The translations under genes were made by a program, and so were the position numbers. Of a stretch of DNA of 64,000 bases, positions 1-9,207 are shown piece after piece (position 1 is the stretch's first letter; every line of letters begins with the position of its first letter). The DNA lies in the NCBI RefSeq assembly GCF_003207955.1, contig NZ_NOXG01000002.1:310001-374000 (forward strand), given 5' to 3'. Source of the stretch: Novacetimonas pomaceti (lineage in GTDB: Bacteria > Pseudomonadota > Alphaproteobacteria > Acetobacterales > Acetobacteraceae). The notes beneath the pieces were generated by a model. The model was not told the DNA's origin. It saw nothing but the letters and a program-made list of their open reading frames with translations, and searched no databases.

Positions 1-283
1 CGGCGGTGTTTACCCGTTACGCCTGTTACGGCGTGCCGCTGCAGCGCGCCGTCACCGCCCCGCGCTGGCTGCTAGGCCGCACGTGGGGGGAGGAAAGCGT
101 CAGCCTGAAATACGAGGACCGCTTTGACCCCGAACTGATCGCGCGCATGTCGGCCGCCGGTCACCAGATGGAACGGGTGGAGGCATTTTCACAGGCCATG
201 GGACATGCGGGGGCACTGGTGCGCCATGAAACGGGCCTGATCGAGGGGGCGACCGACCCCCGCAGCGACGGGGGGGTGGCGGC

Positions 284-290
<7 letters not shown>
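1..290 (+). CDS. gamma-glutamyltransferase family protein, C-terminal part (5' end outside window)
   Basis: The reading frame is open from the first base of the window and ends at 290. Only about 95 C-terminal residues are visible. The end, GATDPRSDGGVAAW, matches the usual C-terminus of the gamma-glutamyltransferase small subunit (an Ntn-hydrolase family). The catalytic Thr and the large subunit lie outside the window. The stop overlaps the start of the allantoate amidohydrolase gene by 7 bases, so this is the upstream member of the ureide operon. Ggt-like proteins next to such genes may act on ureide or amide intermediates rather than glutathione; that is inference. The family call is fairly safe and the substrate is unknown. 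Confidence 0.75.
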
Positions 291-1551
<1,261 letters not shown>

Positions 1552-1552
<1 letters not shown>

Positions 1553-2781
1553 TGACACAGAATATTTTTGGCCAGATCGATCCTCCTTCGCGGATGCTGA
1601 TGGGGCCGGGGCCGGTCAACGTGCATCCGCGCGTGCTGCGCGCCATGGCGGCCGACATGCTGGGGCAGTTCGATCCCGAAATGACCGGCTACATGAACCA
1701 GACCATGGCGCTGTACCGTCAGGTCTTCATGACCGAAAACCGCTGGACGCTGCTGATTGACGGCACGGCGCGCGCGGGGATCGAGGCGGCGCTTGTCTCC
1801 CTGCTGGAACCCGGCGCGCGGCTGCTGATCGTGCGCGCGGGGCGCTTCGGGCTGCTTCTGTCGGAAATCGCGCAGCGGATAGGCGCGGAAATCTTTACCA
1901 TCGACATCCCGTGGGGCGAGGTCGCGACCCTGAAGCAGATCGAGGAGGGCATCGTCGCGCATCGCCCGCATGTGCTGGCGTGCATCCATGGCGATACCTC
2001 CACCACCATGGCGCAGCCGCTGGACGGGGTGGGGGAACTGTGTCGCCGGCATGATGTGCTGTCGTATGTCGATGCGACGGCGACGCTGGGCGGCATGCCG
2101 GTTGCGACCGACCGCTGGGGCGTGGATATCGTGACCGGCGGGCTGCAGAAATGCATGGGCGGGCCGCCCGGATCCTCGCCCATCACGATTTCGGACCGCG
2201 CCGCCGACTACATCATGTCGCGCCGCCATGTGGAGGCCGGGATCCGCAGCGCCACGACCACGGACGGAACGCGCGCGCGCATTGCCTCGAACTATTTCGA
2301 CCTTGCGATGATCATGGATTACTGGTCCGAAAAGCGCCTGAACCACCATACCGAGGCGACAAGCATGCTGTATGCCGCGCGCGAGGCCGCCCGCATCATG
2401 GTGGAGGAAGGGCTGGAGGCGCGTTTCGCCCGCCATGCCGCCGCCAGCCGGGCGATGGGCGCGGGCCTGCGCGCGATGGGCCTGCGCCTGTTCGGCAGTG
2501 ACGCGCACCGCATGACCAACGTGACCGGTGTCCTCATCCCCGATGGCGTTGACGGCGAACGGGTGCGTGCGCGCATGCGCGAGGATTTCGAGATCGAGAT
2601 CGGATCGGCCTTTGGCCCGCTGCAGGGCAGGATCTGGCGTATCGGCGCGATGGGATACAACGCGGCGAAGCACAAGGTCCTCCTGACGCTCGGCGCGCTG
2701 GAGGCAGTCCTGCGGCAGGAGGGGCACGACCTGGTTTCGGGACGTGCGGTCGATGCCGCGCTGGCAGAATATGGTGAATGA
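1552..2781 (+). CDS. pucG: (S)-ureidoglycine--glyoxylate aminotransferase (class V)
   Basis: This PLP-dependent class V aminotransferase has 409 residues. The family moves the amino group of ureidoglycine to glyoxylate, giving oxalurate and glycine. The N-terminus carries LMGPGPVNVHPRV and DGTARAGIEAA. The PLP lysine is in GGLQKCMGGPPG at about residue 200, preceded by YVDATATLGG with the PLP-pyridine Asp. I chose ATG 1552 because it overlaps the allC stop in a TGATG arrangement; a TTG two codons upstream is less likely. The close relative serine/alanine-glyoxylate aminotransferase is the main alternative, but the ureide neighbours support PucG. Confidence 0.85.
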
Positions 2782-3697
2782 CGTGATGGAACAGCAGACC
2801 GGATATCCGCGTGACCTTGTCGGTTATGGCGCATCGCCGCCGGACGCGAAATGGCCGGGCGGGGCGCGCATCGCGGTGCAGTTCGTCATCAATTACGAGG
2901 AGGGGGCCGAAAACTCCATCCTGCATGGCGATCGCGGGTCCGAGGCATTCCTGTCGGAAATGATCGGCGCGTCCTCCATCCCCGGCGCGCGGGCGATCGC
3001 GATGGAAAGCCTGTATGAATATGGCGCGCGTGCCGGGTTCTGGCGCCTGCACCGGATTTTCACGCAGCGGCGCCAGCCCGTGACCGTGTTCGGGGTCGCG
3101 ATGGCCATGGCCCGCAACCCCGATGCCGTGCGCGCGATGAAGGACGCCGGGTGGGAAATCGCCTCCCACGGGCTGCGCTGGATCGATTACCAGCACATCC
3201 CCGAGGCGGTGGAACGCGCCCATATCGAGGAATGCATCGCCCTGCATACCAAGGTGACGGGATCGCGTCCGCTGGGATGGTATCAGGGCCGCACCAGCCC
3301 CAACACCGCGCGTCTGGTCGCGCAGGAAGGCGGGTTTGTCTATGACGCCGATTCCTACGCCGACGACCTGCCGTATTACGATCGCGCGAATGGCCGCGCG
3401 CAGCTGATCGTGCCCTATACGCTGGATGTGAATGACATGCGCTTCGTCGCCCTGAACGGCTTTACCGAGGGGGAGCAGTTCTTCCACTACCTGCGCGACA
3501 CGTTCGATGAGCTGTATGAGGAAGGGGCACAGACGCCGAAGATGATGTCGGTCGGGCTGCACTGCCGGGTGGCGGGGCGGCCGGGCCGCGCGCGGGCCGT
3601 GGCGCGGTTCCTTGATTACATCGCCACCAAGGATCAGGTGTGGGTCGCGACACGGCTGGATATCGCGCGGCACTGGCTGTCGGTGCATCCGGCATGA
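2771..3697 (+). CDS. puuE: PuuE-type allantoinase (polysaccharide deacetylase fold)
   Basis: The product has about 308 residues and resembles metal-independent PuuE allantoinases, which hydrolyse allantoin to allantoate. Signs are the N-terminal YPRDLVGYG, the segment AVQFVINYEEGAENS, WEIASHGLRWIDY, and GWYQGRTSPNTARL followed by YDADSYADDLPYY. The ATG at 2771 overlaps the pucG stop; ATG 2786 (MEQQTGYPRD) is also in frame and would give a length closer to homologues. It ends in an ATGA overlap with uraD. Together with uraH, uraD and allC it covers the route from hydroxyisourate through allantoin to ureidoglycine. Confidence 0.88.
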   Translation: MVNDVMEQQTGYPRDLVGYGASPPDAKWPGGARIAVQFVINYEEGAENSILHGDRGSEAFLSEMIGASSIPGARAIAMESLYEYGARAGFWRLHRIFTQRRQPVTVFGVAMAMARNPDAVRAMKDAGWEIASHGLRWIDYQHIPEAVERAHIEECIALHTKVTGSRPLGWYQGRTSPNTARLVAQEGGFVYDADSYADDLPYYDRANGRAQLIVPYTLDVNDMRFVALNGFTEGEQFFHYLRDTFDELYEEGAQTPKMMSVGLHCRVAGRPGRARAVARFLDYIATKDQVWVATRLDIARHWLSVHPA

Positions 3698-4221
3698 CGG
3701 CGGATATCGCACGCGTCAATGCGCTGGACGAGGCGGGGTTCGTCGAACTGTTCGGGCCGATGTACGAACATTCCCCCTGGGTGGCCGAACGCGCGTTCGA
3801 CCACCGTCCGTTCACGGATGCCGCGCACATGCTGCGCGTCATGGACCATGAGATGCGCCGCGCCACGGACGGGGAACAGATGGCGCTGATCCGCGCCCAT
3901 CCCGAACTTGCGCGTCGCGTCGGGGTGGACCCGACGCTGACCGATGCCTCCGCCGCCGAGCAGGCCTCCGCCGGACTGGACCGCCTCACGCCGGAGGAAT
4001 TCGCCCGGTTCCGTGCGCTCAATGATGCCTATGCGGCCAAATTCGGCATTCCGTTCATCATCTGCGTCCGGCTGGCGGACAAGGAACGGATCCTCGCGGA
4101 GATGGAGCGGCGGCTGGAGCATGACCCCGACACCGAAATTCAGGCAGCGCTTGACGAAATCGCCAGGATCGCGGCCCTGCGACAGGACAGCATCCTCAGA
4201 CAGATGGGCGACGCGTCATGA
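3694..4221 (+). CDS. uraD: OHCU decarboxylase
   Basis: This 175-residue protein matches 2-oxo-4-hydroxy-4-carboxy-5-ureidoimidazoline decarboxylase, which produces (S)-allantoin from the UraH product. Typical family features are the catalytic HSPWVAERAF region near residues 25-34, IRAHPELARRVG and the helical C-terminal half with FGIPFIICVR. ATG 3694 overlaps the puuE stop by four bases, and its own stop overlaps the uraH ATG in the same way. The length is normal for a stand-alone UraD. In some bacteria UraD and PuuE or UraH are fused; here they are separate. Confidence 0.92.
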   Translation: MTADIARVNALDEAGFVELFGPMYEHSPWVAERAFDHRPFTDAAHMLRVMDHEMRRATDGEQMALIRAHPELARRVGVDPTLTDASAAEQASAGLDRLTPEEFARFRALNDAYAAKFGIPFIICVRLADKERILAEMERRLEHDPDTEIQAALDEIARIAALRQDSILRQMGDAS

Positions 4222-4574
4222 GCACCCTTTCGACGCATGTGCTGGACCTTGTCTCCGGACTGCCTGCGGCTGGCATGGAAATTACCCTGTGGTCGGGCGA
4301 TGAGCGCCTGTTCCACGGGATCACCAATGCGGATGGGCGCTGCCCCGACCTGTCGGCCGCGACGGGGGAGATGGCGGAGGGCACCTATCGGCTGGAATTT
4401 GGCGTTGCAGCCTATTTCCGGGGGCGTGGGGTGGCGCTGTCCGATCCGCCATTCCTCGATGTCGTGCCGATCGTCTTTGGCATGGCGGGGGCCACGGCAG
4501 GGGAGAAAGGGGGGCACTACCATGTGCCGCTTCTGGTCTCCCCCTACGGGTTTTCGACCTATCGCGGAAGCTGA
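4218..4574 (+). CDS. uraH: 5-hydroxyisourate hydrolase
   Basis: This 118-residue transthyretin-like protein hydrolyses 5-hydroxyisourate, the uricase product, to OHCU. The N-terminal LSTHVLDL with the conserved His, the FHGITNADGRC segment, GHYHVPLLVSPYGF and the diagnostic C-terminal YRGS are all present. It is the last gene of the ureide operon and starts in an ATGA overlap with uraD. No uricase or xanthine dehydrogenase gene lies inside this window, so the upstream oxidation steps must be encoded to the left or elsewhere. A truncated palindromic repeat and a bidirectional terminator follow. Confidence 0.95.
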   Translation: MSTLSTHVLDLVSGLPAAGMEITLWSGDERLFHGITNADGRCPDLSAATGEMAEGTYRLEFGVAAYFRGRGVALSDPPFLDVVPIVFGMAGATAGEKGGHYHVPLLVSPYGFSTYRGS

Positions 4575-4586
4575 AAGCCGGTAGGG

Positions 4587-4640
4587 AGTTTTTGGTGAAG
4601 CTTTTTGCAAAAAGGCGACACTCGGGAACTTTTGTTGTTT
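4587..4640. repeat. palindromic intergenic repeat, copy 1 (deleted form)
   Basis: The sequence TTTTTGGTGAAGCTTTTTGC is followed directly by AAAAAGGCGACAC. In other copies these parts are separated by the second arm of hairpin 1 and the first arm of hairpin 2. This copy therefore looks like an internal deletion between A-runs. It sits between the convergent uraH and isocitrate dehydrogenase genes. Confidence 0.8.
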
Positions 4641-4657
4641 CCGCCGGACGGAAACGT

Positions 4658-4693
4658 AAAAAGGGCCGTGGCATCATCTGCCACGGCCCTTTT
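4658..4693. terminator. bidirectional rho-independent terminator
   Basis: Perfect inverted repeat AAAAGGGCCGTGGCA / TGCCACGGCCCTTTT with a 5-base loop and A/T tracts on both sides. It can end transcription of both the ureide operon and the convergent isocitrate dehydrogenase gene. Confidence 0.85.
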
Positions 4694-4740
4694 CTCATGT
4701 CCCGCGACAGCCATCGGCCGTCGCGGGAGTAATCACCGGA

Positions 4741-5769
4741 TCAGACCAGCGCCTGCTTCAGGGCCGCCGTCAGGTCGGTCGTGGTTGCCTTGCCGCCAAG
4801 GTCGCCCGTGCGCACCGCACCGGAGGTGATGACCTTGTTGATGGCGCTGTCGATGCGATCGGCAAGATCCTTGCGGCCGACATGCTGCAGCATCATGTTC
4901 GCCGCCAGCAGCAGCGCGGTCGGGTTGGCCTTGTTCTGGCCCGCGATGTCGGGGGCGGAACCGTGGACGGCTTCGAACACGGCGGCCTTTTCGCCGATGT
5001 TCGCGCCGGGCGCTAGGCCCAGGCCACCCACCAGGCCGGCCGTCAGGTCGGACAGGATGTCACCGAACAGGTTGGTGGTCACGATGCAGTCGAACTGCCA
5101 CGGATCGGTCACCAGCTGCATGGCGCAGGCATCGACGATACGCTCGTTCACTTCCACGCGGCCTTCATATTCCTTGGCGACCTTGCGGCCTTCTTCCAGG
5201 AACAGGCCGGTCAGCAGCTTCAGGATGTTGGCCTTGTGCACCAGGGTCACGCGCTTGCGGTTGTTCTTGACCGCGTATTCAAAGGCGTAACGCACGATCC
5301 GGTTGCATTCCGCGCGCGAGGTATAGCCCGCGCTGGTGGCGATGGCATGCGGGTCGTCGCCAACCGGGATGTAGTTTTCCAGGGCGGCGTAATAGCCTTC
5401 GAGGTTTTCGCGGAAGATGACGAGGTTGATGTTGTCGAAGCGGCCACCTGGCACGATCGTTTTCGTGGGACGGACATTCGCGAACAGACCGAACTCCTGG
5501 CGCAGTGTCACGTTGATGGACTTGAAGCCGCCACCGACGGGGGTGGTCAGCGGACCCTTCAGCGCGAGGCCGGTGCGACGGATGCTTTCGATCGTTTCCT
5601 TGGGAAGCGGGCTGCCGGTGGCATCAAGGGCCGCGACGCCACCCAGTGCCTTTTCCCACTTGAACGGTGCGCCGACGGCGTCGAGGATTTCGATGACGGA
5701 GTCAACAATTTCAGGGCCGATCCCGTCGCCGGGGATCAGGGTGGCGGGAATTGTTTTTTCTGCGGACAT
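4741..5769 (-). CDS. icd: isocitrate dehydrogenase, NAD-type (isocitrate/isopropylmalate dehydrogenase family)
   Basis: This 342-residue protein has the beta-decarboxylating dehydrogenase fold. It starts with ATLIPGDGIGPEI, has the isocitrate-binding KSINVTLRQEFGLFANVRP stretch (the Ser/Asn pair typical of isocitrate rather than isopropylmalate enzymes), RENLEGYYA, the metal-binding NLFGDILSDL, and EAVHGSAPDIAG before the nucleotide site. Length and motifs fit the short NAD-using type seen in acetic acid bacteria rather than the longer NADP-specific E. coli Icd. It would make 2-oxoglutarate and CO2 in the TCA cycle. NAD over NADP use is inferred from the subfamily, not proven. The gene stands alone and ends at a shared terminator. 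Confidence 0.85.
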   Translation of the reverse strand: MSAEKTIPATLIPGDGIGPEIVDSVIEILDAVGAPFKWEKALGGVAALDATGSPLPKETIESIRRTGLALKGPLTTPVGGGFKSINVTLRQEFGLFANVRPTKTIVPGGRFDNINLVIFRENLEGYYAALENYIPVGDDPHAIATSAGYTSRAECNRIVRYAFEYAVKNNRKRVTLVHKANILKLLTGLFLEEGRKVAKEYEGRVEVNERIVDACAMQLVTDPWQFDCIVTTNLFGDILSDLTAGLVGGLGLAPGANIGEKAAVFEAVHGSAPDIAGQNKANPTALLLAANMMLQHVGRKDLADRIDSAINKVITSGAVRTGDLGGKATTTDLTAALKQALV

Positions 5770-5944
5770 TTTGAACGTCTCCCTATCGTGCTTGCGCCTG
5801 CCCGGGGGGCAGGTTGCGCACCGGCTTGGCTGTTTCCGCTGATGCTTCGGATCCAGTTGCGTCGGAACTGGTAAAAAGTCCTAGGCCCCGGACCGGCATG
5901 TGACAATTCCATCCCCCCCGTCCGGGACCAGATTCGTGGTCACA

Positions 5945-7729
5945 TTATCTGGCGCTCAGCGGCGCGCAGGCCGCCTGCAGCCATGTCTGCCCGACTTTGT
6001 CCAGATGTGGCGCGACCTGTTCAAAAACGCGTGCATGATAGGCGTCGAGCCATGCGATTTCGGTGGTGTTGAGCATGTCCACCGCGATCAGGCGGCGATC
6101 GAACGGCGCCAGCGTCAGCACCTCGAACGCCAGGAAACGCCGCGTCGCGCCCGTGGTGGCCGCCGGGGTGATCGCGGGCTGCACCAGCAGCAGGTTTTCC
6201 AGGCGGATGCCAAACGCGCCGGGGCGGTAATATCCCGGCTCGTTCGAGATGATCATCCCCGCTTCCAGCGGGACGGGGCGGTAATTGGTGGAAATGTTGC
6301 ACGGCCCTTCATGCACCGACAGGTAGCTGCCGATTCCATGCCCGGTGCCATGGTCGTAATCCAGCCCGCCTTCCCACAGGGCCTGCCGCGCCAGCGCGTC
6401 GAGCGCGTGTCCCGTGGTGCCGTGCGGGAAATGGGCGCGCGCCAGCGCGATATGGCCGCGCAGGACGCGGGTAAAGGCGTCGCAGACATCATCGTCGGGC
6501 TGTTCGGGGCCGGTCCACACGGTGCGGGTGATGTCCGTGGTGCCATAGGGATACTGTCCCCCGCTGTCGATCAGGTACACCTCGTTATGGCGCAGGATGC
6601 GGTCGGTTTCGGCCGTGACGCGGTAATGGATGATCGCGCCATTGGGGCCGGAGCCGGAAATGGCGGGAAAGCTTTCCTCGCGATAATCCTGCGATCCCTT
6701 GCGGAATGCGTCCAGGCGCTGCGCCGCCTCCAGCTCGCCCGTGCCGACCCCTTCGGTGTCCAGCCAGTGCAGGAAGCGGCAGATGGCGATGGCGTCCTGT
6801 TCATGGGCGTGGCGCGCGCCCTGCTGTTCCACCTGGTTCTTGATGGCCTTGGGCAGCAGGCACGGGTCGGTGGCGCGGATGACGGTGGCGCCGGCCTGTT
6901 CCAGCGTCTGGATGAACCACACGGAATTCGCCGCCGGGTCGATCTGCACCCGCTGTCCCGCCTGCGCCGCCAGCTGCGCCGGCAGGTCATCGGGGGTGAA
7001 GACGCGCACGTCCTCCCCCAGCCATTCGCGCGTGCGCGGGGTCAGCTTGACCGGGTCAATGAACAGGGAGACGGAGGCATCCGCGTTGACGATGGCAAAG
7101 CACAGGCTCAGCGGCGTATAGGGCACATCGTTGCCACGGATGTTGAGCAGCCATGCGATGGAGGCCGGATCGCTGAGCACCACGCAGGCTTCGCCCGACG
7201 CGCGCAGCTGTGCCGCCAGCGTCTGGCGCTTGGTCAGGCTGTCGATGCCGCTATATTCAAGCGGCTGTTCCAGGCAGGGGGTGCGTGGCGGCTGGGGGCG
7301 GTCGGTCCATACGGCGTCAACCGGGTTGCGCACCAGGGCCACCAGCGTCAGTCCCGCCTGGATGAAGGGCAGGAGGGCATTTTCGCTCAGCAGGCGCGGG
7401 TCGTACCCGATCCGCGCGCCTGCGGCGTGCTGGGCCAGCCATTGGGCGGGCGGCGTTTCGCGCAGGTGCAGCCGTTCCCAGCACAGCCCGTCCACCTGAT
7501 GTTCCATCTGGGTGGTATAGCGGCCATCGGAAAAGACCGCCGCGCGATCCATCAGCACCGTCGCCATGCCCGCGCTGCCGGTGAAATCCGTCAGCCACGC
7601 CAGCCGTTCGGCGCAGGGGGCGACATATTCGCCCAGATGTTCGTCCCCGCGCGGCAGGATGAAACCATCGACATTGTCCTCCCGCAGGATCTGTCGCAGG
7701 GCGCGGAGGCGGGTGGGGGCATCCGTCAT
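5945..7729 (-). CDS. pepP: Xaa-Pro aminopeptidase (M24 family)
   Basis: This cytosolic metallopeptidase of about 594 residues has two creatinase-like N-terminal domains and a C-terminal pita-bread domain, the long three-domain aminopeptidase P type. It removes N-terminal residues that precede proline. Metal ligands are visible in YLIDSGGQYPYGTTDITRT (two Asp), GTGHGIGSYLSVHEGP (His), ISNEPGYY (Glu) and LAFEVLTL (Glu). I place the start at ATG 7729 (MTDAPTRLRALR); the upstream extension runs into the acetyltransferase gene and has no family similarity. It is the last gene of a four-gene minus-strand run. Confidence 0.9.
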   Translation of the reverse strand: MTDAPTRLRALRQILREDNVDGFILPRGDEHLGEYVAPCAERLAWLTDFTGSAGMATVLMDRAAVFSDGRYTTQMEHQVDGLCWERLHLRETPPAQWLAQHAAGARIGYDPRLLSENALLPFIQAGLTLVALVRNPVDAVWTDRPQPPRTPCLEQPLEYSGIDSLTKRQTLAAQLRASGEACVVLSDPASIAWLLNIRGNDVPYTPLSLCFAIVNADASVSLFIDPVKLTPRTREWLGEDVRVFTPDDLPAQLAAQAGQRVQIDPAANSVWFIQTLEQAGATVIRATDPCLLPKAIKNQVEQQGARHAHEQDAIAICRFLHWLDTEGVGTGELEAAQRLDAFRKGSQDYREESFPAISGSGPNGAIIHYRVTAETDRILRHNEVYLIDSGGQYPYGTTDITRTVWTGPEQPDDDVCDAFTRVLRGHIALARAHFPHGTTGHALDALARQALWEGGLDYDHGTGHGIGSYLSVHEGPCNISTNYRPVPLEAGMIISNEPGYYRPGAFGIRLENLLLVQPAITPAATTGATRRFLAFEVLTLAPFDRRLIAVDMLNTTEIAWLDAYHARVFEQVAPHLDKVGQTWLQAACAPLSAR

Positions 7730-7790
7730 GGAACGTGACTCCGTTTCTGGAATGGAAAAGCAGGCGCGCGCGTCATGTTCATGACGACGC

Positions 7791-8312
7791 TCAGTCGTTC
7801 GGGACAAGCCGGTAGAGGAACATCAGGTCCATCCATTTTCCGAACTTGGTCCCACATTGCGGGATCGTGCCGCCGCGCTGGAAATCGAAACGTTCATGCA
7901 GCAGGCGCGACGCCGTGTTCGACGCGGTGATGGCCGCGACCATCACATGCACGTCCGAATGGCGTGCAAGCTCGCACAGGTGCCCCAGCAGCAGGCTGCC
8001 AATGCCCCGGCGCTTGTACGCGGGGGCGATATAGATGGAATGTTCGACCGTGTGGGCATAGCCCGAAAACGGGCGGAAGGTCTTCCAGCTGCAGTATCCC
8101 GCGACCACGCCTTCCGGCGTGACGGCAACAAGGATGGGAAAGCCGTTCTTCTGGCTGTCATGCAGCCACTCCAGCCGGGCGGGCACCGTCGTCTCGCGCG
8201 TTTCCCACAGGGTGGTGCTGTTGCGGATGGCGTCGTTGATGATGTCCACGATCGCGGGGATGTCGTCGTCCGTCGCGGGACGGATATGAACGGGGGGCGT
8301 GGGCTCAGGCAT
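7791..8312 (-). CDS. GNAT N-acetyltransferase, phosphinothricin acetyltransferase-like
   Basis: This 173-residue single-domain GNAT protein has the acetyl-CoA loop KRRGIGSLLLGHL, preceded by VEHSIYIAPAY. It resembles the Pat/YncA group, with N-terminal IRPATDDDIPAIVDIINDAI and C-terminal GTKFGKWMDLMFL. Members acetylate small amines such as phosphinothricin, methionine sulfone or other amino acids. The exact substrate cannot be read from sequence. Its start overlaps the end of prmA by 8 bases, so it is probably co-transcribed with prmA and pcrA. Confidence 0.82.
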   Translation of the reverse strand: MPEPTPPVHIRPATDDDIPAIVDIINDAIRNSTTLWETRETTVPARLEWLHDSQKNGFPILVAVTPEGVVAGYCSWKTFRPFSGYAHTVEHSIYIAPAYKRRGIGSLLLGHLCELARHSDVHVMVAAITASNTASRLLHERFDFQRGGTIPQCGTKFGKWMDLMFLYRLVPND

Positions 8313-9207
8313 CGGGTTTTCTCAGGATCAGCGTGGCCCAGTCGCCTTCGCGCAGGCGACGTTCCAGTACCAGCCCCTGCCGGCGGTGGGCCGAAAGCAC
8401 CATGCGCACCTGCGTCTGCAGCAGCCCCGCGAGGATGGCCGTCCCCCCCGGCATGAGGTTGCGCGCAAGATCGCCCGCCATCGCGCACAGCGGACGCGCA
8501 AGGATGTTGGCGAAGACGAGGTCATAGGGCGCATGCCGGCGGATGGCAGGCGTGCTCCACCCGTTGCCAAGGCGGCATGTCACCATGTTGGCAAGGCCGT
8601 TCATCCGCGCGTTGCGCCGGGTGACGCGCACGGACCAGGGGTCGATGTCGGTCGCCAGAACCGGCTGTTTCAGCAGTGCTGCCGCCGCCATGGCAAGGAT
8701 GCCCGACCCGCACCCGAGGTCGAGGATGCGGCGTGGCCTGCGATGGGCCACCATTTCCAGCGCGCGCAGGCACCCGCGGGTCGAACCATGTTCCCCCGAC
8801 CCGAACGCGACGCCCGCATCCAGCACCAGGGTGATGCGCTGCGGGTTCGCGCCGGGTTCCAGGTGCGTGCCACGAATGGCGAACCGCTTTCCCGCCGTCT
8901 GTTCGGGAAAGGCCTCGTACGTGCGGGCAAGCCAGCCCTCGGATTCCGTGCGGGCGCGTTCCAGCGGGGCGTTCACGCCGCTCAGGGCCGCCGCCAGCAC
9001 AAGTGCCGCCTGCAGTTCGGCTTCGGCATTGCCGATATCGCGCACGCCCTCGACCCGCCACCGGGTCTGGGCGTCGTCCACTTCAAAGATGCCGATGGTC
9101 GCGCAGGCGGTGGCCAGTGCATTTTCATAGGCTTCCACGGCCTCTGGCGGCACGGTGACCGAAATGGTCTCCAGTTCGGTGGCGTGGCGGCGGGGGGGAA
9201 TGGTCAT
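8305..9207 (-). CDS. prmA: ribosomal protein L11 methyltransferase
   Basis: This 300-residue class I SAM-dependent methyltransferase has an N-terminal substrate domain and the SAM motif ILDLGCGSGILAMAA in the C-terminal half. It also has LDAGVAFGSGEHGSTRGCL and DLVFANILARPL (the NxL/I motif), all characteristic of PrmA, which trimethylates L11. The start overlaps the pcrA stop by four bases (ATGA type). The length is close to E. coli PrmA. Confidence 0.92.
   Translation of the reverse strand: MTIPPRRHATELETISVTVPPEAVEAYENALATACATIGIFEVDDAQTRWRVEGVRDIGNAEAELQAALVLAAALSGVNAPLERARTESEGWLARTYEAFPEQTAGKRFAIRGTHLEPGANPQRITLVLDAGVAFGSGEHGSTRGCLRALEMVAHRRPRRILDLGCGSGILAMAAAALLKQPVLATDIDPWSVRVTRRNARMNGLANMVTCRLGNGWSTPAIRRHAPYDLVFANILARPLCAMAGDLARNLMPGGTAILAGLLQTQVRMVLSAHRRQGLVLERRLREGDWATLILRKPDA

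Noticed and set aside
5900..7738. 612-codon open frame on the plus strand
   Set aside because: It is the antisense shadow of pepP. The protein is Arg/Gln/Gly-rich without any family motif, while the minus strand encodes a clear peptidase with metal ligands.
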